From the NCBI GenBank assembly GCA_021776115.1, contig JAJFGN010000030.1, positions 1 through 64,000 of the forward strand: a stretch of 64,000 nucleotides of DNA, in the 5' to 3' direction. Below are positions 31,912 to 41,229 of the stretch, piece by piece. The stretch is from Kiloniellaceae bacterium. Lineage in GTDB: Bacteria > Pseudomonadota > Alphaproteobacteria > Kiloniellales > J153. How positions within the stretch are numbered: the first letter of the stretch is position 1; the number at the start of each line of letters is the position of its first letter. The notes under the pieces are model-generated. The model searched no databases, had not been told where the DNA came from, and was given only the letters and a program-made list of their open reading frames with translations. Both the position numbers and the translations under genes were made by a program.

Positions 31912-33369
31912 ATGCTGCCGACCTTCCGCTCTGCCAAGGGTCAAGAAAACCTCGCGCTGTTTCTTATCTGCGCCTTGATTTTGCTGCGCAATTTCTTTTT
32001 CTTGATCGAGGGTTTTGGAGAGCAAGACGCGGCGCGGCTTCTAAACGATGCGATCGTATGGAGTAAAGCCGGATATCTGGACCCCGAACTTGCAGACTAC
32101 CGGGTCAGGATAAGCCCACTTTACATTTACACCTTGAAGAAGCTGGTCGACCTCGGCGTCGACTACAACGACATCATTTACATGATGAACGCGGCGAACG
32201 CTGTCGCCGGCTCTCTAACATTTTTCGCCGCGTTCGCGATTTTCCGGCATTTCTTATCGTTCGGCGGCGCGCTTCTCGGCCTGGTCGTTCTAGCCTTCGC
32301 GCCCAGCGCGTTCCTGGCGTCGATTTACGGCATGCCGCACGCCATCGGGTATTTCTTCTTCCTATGGTCTCTTGCCGCCTTCACCACGATATTTTTAAGC
32401 CCGGCGCGCAATTCCAGGTTGTTGTGGTGGATCGGCGTGCCCTGCCTTTGTATAGCGACAGCCATTAAGGCCGATCTATTGCTCTGCGCCGGGGCCTTTC
32501 TGGGCGTGCTGGTCTATGCCCGAAGAACGGCTTTGCCCGATTTGGCCAAGGCTGGACTCTGGATCGCCGCGGGCACTCTGACGCCGATTTTACTTCACGC
32601 GGTTCTGGTTCCGGAACTGGGCTCGGCTTCGCAGGCCATCACCTTCGCCGCTGAGTGGAACGATAAATACACGATCTCGCCGATGAACCTCGTCAGTCCG
32701 GAAAACCTGCTCATCACGGCGCTGTTCGCGGGGCCGGTCTTCCTGATGCTGTTCATCGTCACCTGGGTCATGGCCATGAGGTCGCCCGAGGGTCGGCACC
32801 TTGCGATCCTGGCCCTGTTATGGATATTACCGGTGGTGCTGTTTTGGGGTTTGCGCCCCTCGAACAGTGCGCGCCACCTCCTACCTGCCGTCGTGCCGGT
32901 CGCCCTGGTGTTGGCTTGGGCCGCGATGCGCGTTTCCCCAAACGTCCTTGGCCGCGTTGCCATAGCGCTGGTAGCCGTGGCCGGCAACTATGCCGGTATT
33001 CCCCCAATGGGAAACACGGTCGCGCCGAGTACCCAGATCCTCAACTCGACACCGGCGCTTCAAAGTAAGATCGATCGCTTAATGACCGAGGGCCTGGAAA
33101 TCGCAACCTCGGGCGTCACGGATATCGTCCTCATTGGAACCGGAACCTTGCCCTACATGGTCTTCAACGCCTTGAGACACGCCGACACGGTGGCCATTGA
33201 AGCGGACGGGATTCGGATCGCGTCGCGCGGCGCCGCTGAATTCACGCTGAGGCAACGCTATGTGAAAGACCCCGCCGAAGCCAACAAGGTCGCGCAAGAA
33301 GCCTTGGCCCAAGGCCGCCGGATATGGTCGTCGCAATTCAACATGGATGATTTGCAGCGCGCCGAATAG
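31912..33369 (+). CDS. Polytopic membrane protein, GT-C glycosyltransferase-like
   Basis: The 485-residue protein has about ten to eleven hydrophobic helices. After TM1 an acidic loop reads EQDAARLLNDAIVWSKAG, placed like the catalytic first periplasmic loop of GT-C (PMT/GT39-type) enzymes, which use polyprenyl-phosphate sugars. A soluble C-terminal part of about 100 residues follows. The general architecture, not a diagnostic motif, supports the call. It could instead be another integral membrane enzyme. No cell-surface gene cluster surrounds it. Confidence 0.55.
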   Translation: MLPTFRSAKGQENLALFLICALILLRNFFFLIEGFGEQDAARLLNDAIVWSKAGYLDPELADYRVRISPLYIYTLKKLVDLGVDYNDIIYMMNAANAVAGSLTFFAAFAIFRHFLSFGGALLGLVVLAFAPSAFLASIYGMPHAIGYFFFLWSLAAFTTIFLSPARNSRLLWWIGVPCLCIATAIKADLLLCAGAFLGVLVYARRTALPDLAKAGLWIAAGTLTPILLHAVLVPELGSASQAITFAAEWNDKYTISPMNLVSPENLLITALFAGPVFLMLFIVTWVMAMRSPEGRHLAILALLWILPVVLFWGLRPSNSARHLLPAVVPVALVLAWAAMRVSPNVLGRVAIALVAVAGNYAGIPPMGNTVAPSTQILNSTPALQSKIDRLMTEGLEIATSGVTDIVLIGTGTLPYMVFNALRHADTVAIEADGIRIASRGAAEFTLRQRYVKDPAEANKVAQEALAQGRRIWSSQFNMDDLQRAE

Positions 33370-33454
33370 GCCGCGCCGTCTGGCCGCAAATATCGATCCC
33401 TCGTTCGCGAAGCAGATCGCCCAGCGACCTGTCGCGTCGGCACACGGCGACCGA

Positions 33455-33475
33455 TTGGTATTTTTGCTATACCAA
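33455..33475. promoter_or_regulatory. Inverted repeat TTGGTAT-N7-ATACCAA
   Basis: Perfect 7-bp arms at 33455-33461 and 33469-33475. TTGGTA...TACCAA half-sites are like those bound by several GntR-type regulators. It lies about 400 bases upstream of the TRAP operon and just downstream of the GT-C-like gene. Confidence 0.4.
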
Positions 33476-33507
33476 GATTTCGCGCGCGACTAGCTTGCTA
33501 CGCCTCG

Positions 33508-33528
33508 AGTCGAAAATTTATTTCGACT
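33508..33528. promoter_or_regulatory. Inverted repeat AGTCGAAA-N5-TTTCGACT
   Basis: Perfect 8-bp arms at 33508-33515 and 33521-33528. It could be a weak stem-loop or an operator; no T-run follows. Confidence 0.35.
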
Positions 33529-33870
33529 GTTTATCCAAAACATAAACCGGCGTCGATTGCAGCGACTCTCGGAATTTTGAACCGGTTTGGCGCCCCTATC
33601 CGGCACGAATGGCCATAACTGGATTCCCCAGAGGGTCGGGAAACCCTTGCGGTTATAGTAATTATAGCTGAGTATTTGGGGACCTGAGGCAACTGCCCGT
33701 TACCGCATAGGTTAATAGGCCGAAGATAAACAACAAGCCGTGCAGGGGTGGGCGATCGATCTAGGTTTTCAACATCCACATTCATGTGCGTCGACAGTAC
33801 GGGCGCACGTGATTTCCACCGGTTTCGGGCAGGTCCCCGGATACGGAAACTCCACTGGGAGGTAGAGACT

Positions 33871-35004
33871 ATGCAGAGTTCAAAAACAACGGCCGTTACA
33901 GCAAGCAAGGTCAAGTCGCGGCGCACGTTCCTGAAGGCCGGCGCCACGGCCGCGGCCGGTGGCGCGGCGATGGTGGCCATGCCTAACATCGCGACAGCCG
34001 CACCGACAGTGCTCAAAGTTCAGGCAGCTTGGGGTGGCGGCATATTCCTCGAAAATGCCAAGAGCTATGTCGATCGCGTTCACGCCATGGCCGGCAAGGA
34101 TCTAAAGATCGATCTGCTGTCGGTTAATTCGGTGGTCAAGACAAGCCAGATGCAGGATGCCGTGCACCGCGGTGTGCTCGACGGCGCGCATTACGTCACC
34201 GCCTACTGGTATTCCAAATCCAAAGCGGCATCTCTGTTCGGCACCGGCCCCTGCTTCGGCTGGTCGGCGCAGGAACTGCTGGGCTGGATCCACTATGGCG
34301 GCGGCATAGACTTGTTCAACGAACTGATGGGCAGCCTGGGCTTGAACCTGGTCAGCTTCTTCAACAGCCCGATGCCGGCACAACCTTTGGGCTGGTTCAA
34401 GGAGGAGATCAAAGACGCCTCCCAGCTGAAGGGCCTGAAGTACCGTACCGTCGGCTTGGCGGCGAACGTTCTACAGGAAATGGGTATGTCGGTCGTACAG
34501 CTTCCGGGCGGGGAAATTCAGCCGGCCATGAAGAGCGGTCTGATCGACGCCGCCGAGTTCAACAATCCGACCTCGGATAAAGACTTCGGCATGCAGGACG
34601 TTTCCAAGTACTATCACCTGGCCAGCTTCCACCAATCCCAGGAATGCTTCGAAATCACCTTCAATAAGAAGAAGTTCAATTCCCTGTCAAAGGAACATCA
34701 GAACATCCTGCGGTACGCCTCCGAGGCCGAGAACTCAGACTTCTATTGGAACAACACGCTTCGCTATGCCGACGATCTGATCAAGCTCAAGGAGGATCAC
34801 GGCGTCAACGTGTACCGCACGCCCGAGTCGGTGATGGCTGCCCAGTTGAAGGCGTGGGACGTTATTGTCGACCAGATTTCCAAGGAAGATCCGTTCTTCG
34901 CCAAGGTGGTCGACTCGCAGAAGACCTATGCCAAAAAGGTGATGGGCTACCTGCTTCTGAACCAGCCCGATTATGCGCTGGCTTATAAGCACTACTTCGG
35001 CTGA
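33871..35004 (+). CDS. TRAP transporter substrate-binding protein (DctP/TakP-like)
   Basis: The 377-residue periplasmic protein has a Tat signal (SRRTFLKAGATAAAGGAA, cleavage near TAAPTV). A DctP fold follows with segments VQAAWGGGIFLENAK, GGEIQPAMKSGLIDAAEF and KYYHLASFHQSQECFEITFNKK, resembling the TakP branch that binds oxo- or hydroxy-carboxylates. ATG 33871 is preceded by GGGAGG, and longer upstream frames lack a signal. It delivers a substrate to the permease pair encoded downstream. The ligand is unknown, but the amidase and hydroxyacid dehydrogenase next door suggest an organic acid or amide. Confidence 0.9.
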   Translation: MQSSKTTAVTASKVKSRRTFLKAGATAAAGGAAMVAMPNIATAAPTVLKVQAAWGGGIFLENAKSYVDRVHAMAGKDLKIDLLSVNSVVKTSQMQDAVHRGVLDGAHYVTAYWYSKSKAASLFGTGPCFGWSAQELLGWIHYGGGIDLFNELMGSLGLNLVSFFNSPMPAQPLGWFKEEIKDASQLKGLKYRTVGLAANVLQEMGMSVVQLPGGEIQPAMKSGLIDAAEFNNPTSDKDFGMQDVSKYYHLASFHQSQECFEITFNKKKFNSLSKEHQNILRYASEAENSDFYWNNTLRYADDLIKLKEDHGVNVYRTPESVMAAQLKAWDVIVDQISKEDPFFAKVVDSQKTYAKKVMGYLLLNQPDYALAYKHYFG

Positions 35005-35050
35005 TCCGGTCGGTCGTATCGGCGAAACTGAAAAATAAGACGACACTTCG

Positions 35051-35081
35051 GTGAGGGACAGCCTTCCCGGCTGTCTCTCAC
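35051..35081 (+). terminator. Strong hairpin between TRAP binding-protein and permease genes
   Basis: GTGAGGGACAGCC (35051-35063) pairs with GGCTGTCTCTCAC (35069-35081), with one G-T wobble and a short loop. No poly-T follows. Such hairpins after the first gene of transporter operons often stabilise the abundant binding-protein mRNA or cause partial termination. Confidence 0.55.
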
Positions 35082-35128
35082 CTATCTAAGCGTATCTGCA
35101 CGGGCCTCATTTGGCTGGAGACGAAGCC

Positions 35129-35704
35129 GTGACGTCGATTATTCACTCCATCGAAAGTTTTAATATCTGGATCGGGCGTGCATTCGGCTGGTGCATCCTG
35201 ATTTTGACCCTTTCGGTGTCTTATGAAGTTTTCGTCCGTTATGTCCTCAACGCCCCCACGGTGTGGGCGTTCGATATGATGGTGCAGATGTATGGCGCAC
35301 TGTTCCTGATGGCTGGGCCCTACGCCCTTGCCCAGGACGCCCACGTGCGCGCGGACGTGGTTCACCGGCTGATGTCCGTCCGCTGGCAGGCGCGGATCGA
35401 TTTCACCTTGTACATTTTGTTCTTTTTCCCCGGCATGTTCGCGCTGTTCTGGTTTGGCGCGGAAATCGCCTCCGACTCCTGGCGCTATCAGGAAGTCAGT
35501 TGGAACAGCCCGGCGCGAATTCAGATCTATTTCTTCAAGACCCTGATCCCCTTGGCCGGAGGATTGCTGATCCTTCAAGGCGTTTCGGAATGCATGCGGT
35601 GCATTCTGGCCATGAAGACCGGTGCATGGCTGCCCCGCATGGAGGACGCGCGCGAAACCGAAGATTTGTTGAGAGGCCAGGCCACGAAGTTTGAGGCCGA
35701 ATAA
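35129..35704 (+). CDS. TRAP transporter small permease (DctQ)
   Basis: The 191-residue protein has four transmembrane helices in the DctQ pattern: GRAFGWCILILTLSVSYEVFVRYVLNAPTVW, then MYGALFLMAGPYALAQDAHVRADVV. GTG 35129 is chosen, with GGAG eight bases upstream, rather than TTG 35111. It forms the membrane complex with the large permease. Confidence 0.9.
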   Translation: MTSIIHSIESFNIWIGRAFGWCILILTLSVSYEVFVRYVLNAPTVWAFDMMVQMYGALFLMAGPYALAQDAHVRADVVHRLMSVRWQARIDFTLYILFFFPGMFALFWFGAEIASDSWRYQEVSWNSPARIQIYFFKTLIPLAGGLLILQGVSECMRCILAMKTGAWLPRMEDARETEDLLRGQATKFEAE

Positions 35705-35748
35705 CCCTTTTTGTTTTTTCACCATCTAGAGACGGAACCGCCGGCAGG

Positions 35749-37116
35749 ATGACGAACCCCGAAGTCGCACTTTTTATGTTGTCCCTTTTCATCGTGTTGG
35801 TGCTGCTCGGGTTTCCGGTCGCCTTCACGCTGCTCGCCATGGGCGTCGGCTTTGGCTACTACGCCTACTATCAGGCAGGCAGTATCGAGACGGTTGCCGA
35901 CGCATTCAGCAACAATATTTTTTACCTGCTGAACCAGAACACCTATTCGGTGATGGAGAACGATACGCTGGTCGCGATCCCGCTGTTTCTGTTCATGGGC
36001 GATGTGGTCGAGCGCGCGAATATCGTGAACAAGCTGTTCTACTCGCTGCAGATGGCGGCGCGTAATTTGCCGGGGTCCATGGCGATCGCCGCCCTGATCA
36101 CCTGTGCCGTTTTTTCCACCGCCAGCGGCATTGTCGGCGCGGTGGTGACCCTGATGGGCCTGCTGGCCTTCCCAGCCATGGCCAAGGCCAGGTATGAAAA
36201 AAGCTTCGCTGCCGGCGTCATTTGCGCGGGCGGCACGCTTGGTATCTTGATCCCGCCTTCCATCATGCTGATCGTCTATGCGGCAATCGCCGAGTTGTCG
36301 CCCTTGCGGCTCTATGCGGCGGCCGTGTTCCCCGGGTTCATCCTGGCGGGGTCATATATCCTCTATGTCATCGTCCGGGTCTTTCTGAACCCGTCGATGG
36401 CGCCCAAGCCGCGCGAGGAGGATGTCCCCCCAAGGCGTGTTGTTTATTGGCAACTGCTGACCTCCTTCGTGCCCTTGACCGCACTCATCATGCTGGTGTT
36501 GGGGTCGATTTTGGGTGGCCTGGCGACCCCGGCGGAAGCGGCCGCCATGGGCGCGCTGGGCGGGCTCGTCCTGGCGGCCCTGTATCGTTCGCTCTCTTGG
36601 GAAATGCTCAAACAATCCGTGTATCTGACGGCCAAGGCAACCGCCATGGTCTGCTGGCTTTTCGTTGGGTCGTGGACTTTTGCCTCGGTTTTTTCCTATC
36701 TAGGCGGGCACGAGATTATCGAGCAATTCTTCCTGGGCCTCGATCTTGCCCCCTGGCAATTCCTGATCCTGGTGCAGATCATCATCTTTGTTCTGGGCTG
36801 GCCCCTGGAATGGTCCGAAATTCTGATTATCTTCGTACCGATTTTTCTGCCCATGCTGCCCACTTTTGGCGTTAACCCCTATTTCTTCGCCATGTTGGTC
36901 GCCCTCAACCTGCAAACGTCGTTCCTCACGCCACCCATGGCCATGTCGGCCTATTATCTGAAGGGGGTGTTGGGAAAAGCGATCGAGCTGATGCAGATTT
37001 TCAAGGGTTTAATGCCTTATCTCGGCATTGTCATCGCCGTCATGGTCCTGATGTATCAGTTCCCGGACATTGCCCTGTGGCTGCCCGACGCGCTGTTCGG
37101 CAAGTACATTCCCTGA
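35749..37116 (+). CDS. TRAP transporter large permease (DctM)
   Basis: The 455-residue protein has about twelve helices and DctM landmarks such as FLFMGDVVERANIVNKLF, GTLGILIPPSIMLIVYA, GGLATPAEAAAMGALG and NLQTSFLTPPMAMSAYYLKG. It uses a sodium or proton gradient to import the ligand presented by the binding protein. It is third in the operon. Confidence 0.93.
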   Translation: MTNPEVALFMLSLFIVLVLLGFPVAFTLLAMGVGFGYYAYYQAGSIETVADAFSNNIFYLLNQNTYSVMENDTLVAIPLFLFMGDVVERANIVNKLFYSLQMAARNLPGSMAIAALITCAVFSTASGIVGAVVTLMGLLAFPAMAKARYEKSFAAGVICAGGTLGILIPPSIMLIVYAAIAELSPLRLYAAAVFPGFILAGSYILYVIVRVFLNPSMAPKPREEDVPPRRVVYWQLLTSFVPLTALIMLVLGSILGGLATPAEAAAMGALGGLVLAALYRSLSWEMLKQSVYLTAKATAMVCWLFVGSWTFASVFSYLGGHEIIEQFFLGLDLAPWQFLILVQIIIFVLGWPLEWSEILIIFVPIFLPMLPTFGVNPYFFAMLVALNLQTSFLTPPMAMSAYYLKGVLGKAIELMQIFKGLMPYLGIVIAVMVLMYQFPDIALWLPDALFGKYIP

Positions 37117-37160
37117 TCGGCCGGTTAAACCAACGATGAAAAATTGTAAGGTCCGCTGTT

Positions 37161-37346
37161 ATGGTCGATAAAATTGCCGGATTGGTTGGATCGTTTTTAG
37201 TCGCCGCGTTTGTTCTTGGCCTGGCGGAAAGCATCTCTTCCGGCGCCGCCGGTTTTTGGGGTGGATTGCCCTTTTGGGTCATCAGCGTTGCCGTTCTGCT
37301 GCTGATTTTTTATGACTACTGGGACTCGTGCCTGCGCCGAAAATAG
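37161..37346 (+). CDS. Small two-helix membrane protein
   Basis: This 61-residue protein has two hydrophobic segments (GLVGSFLVAAFVLGLAESIS and LPFWVISVAVLLLIFYDYW). It lies 44 bases after the TRAP large permease on the same strand, so it is probably part of the operon. I do not recognise a family. Many TRAP loci of this type carry a comparable short membrane protein, but its role is unknown. Confidence 0.6.
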   Translation: MVDKIAGLVGSFLVAAFVLGLAESISSGAAGFWGGLPFWVISVAVLLLIFYDYWDSCLRRK

Positions 37347-37406
37347 GCTCTTCCACGCCCCGTAAGCCACCCGCCTCCGGCCCCGCGCCCCAATGGATAC
37401 GGTAAC

Positions 37407-38750
37407 ATGTCGCTAGACACCGCACCGGCCAGTCTGACCGCCACCGAAGCCGCCCGAAAAATTCGCGCCGGCGAAATAACTTCGGAAGAGTTGGTGCAAT
37501 CTTGCCTCGAGCGCATAGAGGCGCTCGAAGACACCATCGGCGCCTGGACCCACCTGGATAAAGATTATGCCCTGGCCCAGGCCAAGGCCGCCCAGGCACA
37601 GCGCCAGGCGGGCGAAAGTTTGGGCCCGCTGCACGGGGTGCCGGTGGGCATCAAGGATATCTTCGACACCCGTGACATGCCGACCGAAAATGGCACGGTC
37701 CTCCACGCCGGGCGCCAGCCGAAAGCCGATTCCACCGTGGTGGCGCTGCTGCGCCAGGCGGGCGCCATCATCATGGGCAAGACGGTGACCACCGAACTGG
37801 CGGTCCTGCACCCGGGCAAGACCGCCAATCCCCACGATCCCAAGCGCACCCCTGGCGGCTCGTCCAGCGGCTCGGCGGCGGCGGTGGCGTCTTACATGGT
37901 CCCCCTGGCCACCGGATCGCAAACCAATGGCTCCATGATCCGGCCGGCGTCCTTCTGCGGCATTTACGGCTATAAGCCCACCCACGGGCTGATTTCCCGG
38001 CACGGCGTGCTCCCTCAATCCCGTTTCCTGGATCAGATAGGGGTGTTTTCACGCACGTTGGAGGATGCGGCGCTGATGGCTCAAGTGCTGATCGCCCATG
38101 ACCCCAACGATCCGGATACCCGCCCCCACGCCCCGCCGCACCTGATGAAAACGCTAGCCGGGGAACCGCCGGTCCCGCCCCGCCTGGCCTTCGTTACCAC
38201 GCCGGCGTGGGATGAATTTGCCGACGACGACTCCAAAGCAGCCTTTCCCGAATTGATGGAGCACCTGGGGGACAGCGCCGATACCCTGGCGCTGCACAAG
38301 CCATTCGTGAACGTTTACGGCTGGCTCAAGACCATCATGGGGGCCGATCAGGCCATGAGCTACCGCCGCGAATACGAGCGCGGCAAAGATAAGCTGAGCC
38401 CCATCCTGGTGGACATGATCGAGCAGGGGCAAAAGGTGCTCGCGCTGGATTACAATCAGGCGGCGGCCACGCGGGAGGGACTGAATCTCCTGTTGTCCGA
38501 AATATTCGATGAATACGACGCCATCGTCACCCCAGCCTCCACCGGACAGGCGCCCTTGGGCCTGGACACCACCGGCAACCCCATATTTTCCACGCCCTGG
38601 ACCTTCTGCGGCGTGCCGGCAATCAGCCTGCCTCTGCTTCAAGGATCCGACGGCATGCCGATCGGCGTGCAGTTGGTGGGCCCCAGGGGTGACGATGCCC
38701 GCCTGCTCCGCACCGCGCGCTGGTTAGTGGAGGCGGTAGACGCCGAATAG
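37407..38750 (+). CDS. Amidase signature family enzyme
   Basis: The 447-residue protein shows the Ser-cisSer-Lys triad of amidases: lysine in GVPVGIKDIFDT, the cis-serine in GGSSSGSAAAVA, and the nucleophile serine in GSQTNGSMIRPASF. The glycine/serine-rich core has the usual length. It hydrolyses an amide bond to a carboxylate and ammonia. It follows the TRAP genes in the same direction and probably acts on the imported compound. GatA is unlikely, as gatB and gatC are absent. Confidence 0.9.
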   Translation: MSLDTAPASLTATEAARKIRAGEITSEELVQSCLERIEALEDTIGAWTHLDKDYALAQAKAAQAQRQAGESLGPLHGVPVGIKDIFDTRDMPTENGTVLHAGRQPKADSTVVALLRQAGAIIMGKTVTTELAVLHPGKTANPHDPKRTPGGSSSGSAAAVASYMVPLATGSQTNGSMIRPASFCGIYGYKPTHGLISRHGVLPQSRFLDQIGVFSRTLEDAALMAQVLIAHDPNDPDTRPHAPPHLMKTLAGEPPVPPRLAFVTTPAWDEFADDDSKAAFPELMEHLGDSADTLALHKPFVNVYGWLKTIMGADQAMSYRREYERGKDKLSPILVDMIEQGQKVLALDYNQAAATREGLNLLLSEIFDEYDAIVTPASTGQAPLGLDTTGNPIFSTPWTFCGVPAISLPLLQGSDGMPIGVQLVGPRGDDARLLRTARWLVEAVDAE

Positions 38751-38758
38751 GAGTCCGG

Positions 38759-39724
38759 TCAGGCGACCCGGTCGTGCGGCGCGCGGCCGGCAAAGAAGGC
38801 ATCCAGATTGTCGAGCGCGCGAAATCCCATCGCGTCCCGGGTTTGTGCGGTGGCGCTGCCGATGTGCGGGAGCAGGAAGACATTCTCGATCTCGAAAAAG
38901 GCCGGGTCGATGTGCGGCTCGCCCTTGTAGACGTCGAGCCCGGCCGCCGCCAACTTGCCGCTGCGAAGCGCAGCCATCAAGGCGGCTTCATCCACGATCG
39001 CGCCGCGCGCGGTATTGACCAGGATCGCCCCGTCGGGCAACAGCGCCAGGCGCGCCGCATTGATGAGGTCCAAGTTTTCGGGCGTGGCGGGGCAATGCAG
39101 CGAGAGTACGTCGCAGTGCGGCAGCAAATCCTCGACGCTGGCATGGTAGATCGCGCCGGCTTCTTGCGCCGGGTCCAGCCGGCGCCGCTTGGTGTAATGG
39201 ATTTCCATGTCGAAGCCGCGCGCCCGCTTGGCCGCGATCCGGCCGACCCGGCCCATGCCGATCACGCCAAAGCGCTTGCCCGTGATTTGAGTCCCGACCA
39301 TGAAGGCCGGACTCCAGGTCTTCCACTTTCCGGCACGCACCAGGCGGTCGCCCTCGCTCGCCCGGCGCGCGGCGCCCAGCATGCACAGCATGGCGATCTC
39401 TGCGGTCGCGTCGGACAGGACATCGGGCGTGTTGGTCACCAGGATACCGCGCCCCTTGGCCGCCTCGAGATCGACGTGATCCACGCCGACCGAAAAGTTG
39501 GCGATGATTTTGAGCGAGTCAGGCAGCTGCGCGATGACCTCGGCCGAGAGATGCTCGGTGTGGCACGGCATGATCGCATCCGCATCGGCGCACAGCGCGG
39601 TTAACTCCTCCGCGGTATAGAGCCGGTCATCGGTATTGAACTTGGGCCGGTAGTCCCGCGCCAAGCGCGCCTCAACCGCCTCGGGAAGTTTACGGCCGAC
39701 GACGACAATTGGCTTATCGGGCAT
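38759..39724 (-). CDS. D-2-hydroxyacid dehydrogenase (glyoxylate/hydroxypyruvate reductase type)
   Basis: The 321-residue protein has the NAD(P) motif GVIGMGRVGRIAAKR and the catalytic arginine in VNTARGAIVDE. The glutamate is in the KGEPHIDP region and the histidine in LPHIGSATAQTR. It reduces 2-oxo acids to D-2-hydroxy acids or the reverse. It is convergent with the amidase (8 bases apart) and follows the M81 peptidase gene on the minus strand. Confidence 0.9.
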   Translation of the reverse strand: MPDKPIVVVGRKLPEAVEARLARDYRPKFNTDDRLYTAEELTALCADADAIMPCHTEHLSAEVIAQLPDSLKIIANFSVGVDHVDLEAAKGRGILVTNTPDVLSDATAEIAMLCMLGAARRASEGDRLVRAGKWKTWSPAFMVGTQITGKRFGVIGMGRVGRIAAKRARGFDMEIHYTKRRRLDPAQEAGAIYHASVEDLLPHCDVLSLHCPATPENLDLINAARLALLPDGAILVNTARGAIVDEAALMAALRSGKLAAAGLDVYKGEPHIDPAFFEIENVFLLPHIGSATAQTRDAMGFRALDNLDAFFAGRAPHDRVA

Positions 39725-39750
39725 GTACGATCCTCATTTCCAGTTGCGGG

Positions 39751-41229
39751 CTAGGGTTGCGTATTCCAGTCGAGCGGGAATATCGGCCGGCGGATGTTCT
39801 CGAACTTGAGCTGACTGTTGTCCGAGGTGGTCACGCCCTCGCCATCGCAGGTAATCGTCGCCTTGGCCAGCGGCGCGAAGCCGGCGCGGTAGTGGATGCG
39901 CGACTTCAACAACAGATAGTGGCAGTGCTGAGGCTCGATCCCGACGCTGGTGAAGACGCCCAGGTCCCAAGGTTCGTGATGTTTGGAGACCACGACGATG
40001 CGCAAGCCTTCGACCTCCAGCACCGCGGTGGCACCGGTATTGACCTCGACCCCGGTATACATGGGTCCGCGTACGATCCAACGGCCGTCGCTCAAGTTGC
40101 GTACCCGGCCGGTCACGCGCAACGGCCGGCCGTCTTGGCCGATCGAGGGCATGTCGGTCTTGCCGCCAAGCTCGAGTGTCACCTCGGCGCCGACCCCGGC
40201 CTCACACATGATTGTCACCGCTTGCGGGTCCCAAACCGCCGCGACCGCGACGTCTTTCAAGCCCTGGCGCAGGACCTCCCCGATCACGGCCATAGTATCC
40301 TGAGTGCCGCCGGAACCGGTGTTGTCGGCGTGGTCGAGCAGGATGACGGGGCCCTCGTCGATCGCCTTGGCGCGCGCTACCGCCTCGTCTAAGGGCTCGC
40401 CCTTGTAGATGAAATTCTCGCGTTCCGCCCAGGCCGCCGCTAGCAGGCGGTCGCATGTTGTCCGCGCCGCGCCGGCGTCACCGTTGCACACGACAACCGC
40501 CGAAAGACCGGCCTCGGCAATATCGGCCAAGGGGAATCCGCCGAACACGCTGGCGGCCAAGGCGCCCGCGCGTTCTTCGCTCCGGGTCATGTCCTGAAGC
40601 TGGCTCATAGGCGCGTCGGCGGTGCCCATGCGCAAGGTCTGGGGAAGCAAGGCCACGTTGCCCCAGGCCATGACCGGCGCCACCTCCCCGCGTAGGGCGC
40701 GCAGCAGGATCCGGCCGACCTGGGCGCCAACATCGTACATATCGACATGGGGATAGGTTTTATAGCCGATCAAGGCGGTGCAGTTGGCGACCATGCGCTC
40801 GGTCAGGTTGGCATGCAGGTCGCAAGTAACCGCGATCGGCAGCTTGGGGGCGATCCGGCGCATGCGCTCCAACAACCCGCCCTCGCCATCCGGTTCGCCC
40901 TCCACCACCATGGCGCCATGCAAATCGAGCATGGCAGCATCGAATTTTTCGGACCCCAGCGTATCGAGGATCCGTCCGCAAAGTTTCTCGTAAGTCTCAG
41001 CCTCGACCGGGCCGCTCGGCATGGCTACGGCGGCGATGGGAGTCACAATCTCGGCGCCGGCTTCGCGCGCCAAGTCAAGATAGGCGGCCAGAGGATGATT
41101 CGTACCCGCGAAGCTTGCCGTCACGGCGTCGCCCTCAACCAGAGACCAATCCCTAAACCGCGCCAAACCGGTCGGAATTGGCGAGAAGGTGTTGGTTTCG
41201 TGCTTCATCATTGCTAGCAGCAAGCGCAT
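39751..41229 (-). CDS. M81-family (MlrC-like) metallopeptidase
   Basis: The 492-residue protein opens MRLLLAMMKHETNTFSP. It carries the family's metal-binding candidates in DLHGAMVVEGEPDGEG and TCDLHANLTERM, with an MlrC C-terminal domain (GVEVNTGATAVLEVEGLRIVV). MlrC takes part in breakdown of linearised microcystin, but most homologues act on unknown amide substrates and sit beside peptide ABC transporters, as here. ATG 41229 is used; a 20-residue extension upstream is unsupported. It is divergent from the ABC operon at 41601. Confidence 0.88.
   Translation of the reverse strand: MRLLLAMMKHETNTFSPIPTGLARFRDWSLVEGDAVTASFAGTNHPLAAYLDLAREAGAEIVTPIAAVAMPSGPVEAETYEKLCGRILDTLGSEKFDAAMLDLHGAMVVEGEPDGEGGLLERMRRIAPKLPIAVTCDLHANLTERMVANCTALIGYKTYPHVDMYDVGAQVGRILLRALRGEVAPVMAWGNVALLPQTLRMGTADAPMSQLQDMTRSEERAGALAASVFGGFPLADIAEAGLSAVVVCNGDAGAARTTCDRLLAAAWAERENFIYKGEPLDEAVARAKAIDEGPVILLDHADNTGSGGTQDTMAVIGEVLRQGLKDVAVAAVWDPQAVTIMCEAGVGAEVTLELGGKTDMPSIGQDGRPLRVTGRVRNLSDGRWIVRGPMYTGVEVNTGATAVLEVEGLRIVVVSKHHEPWDLGVFTSVGIEPQHCHYLLLKSRIHYRAGFAPLAKATITCDGEGVTTSDNSQLKFENIRRPIFPLDWNTQP

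Larger units (their letters stand above)
33370..33870. other. 500-bp gene-free region before the TRAP operon with two palindromes
   Basis: No gene is supported. It contains an inverted repeat TTGGTAT/ATACCAA at 33455-33475 and another, AGTCGAAA/TTTCGACT, at 33508-33528. The 3' end carries the strong GGGAGG ribosome-binding site of the TRAP substrate-binding gene. It is a likely promoter and operator region for substrate-responsive control, but no regulator gene is adjacent. Confidence 0.5.
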
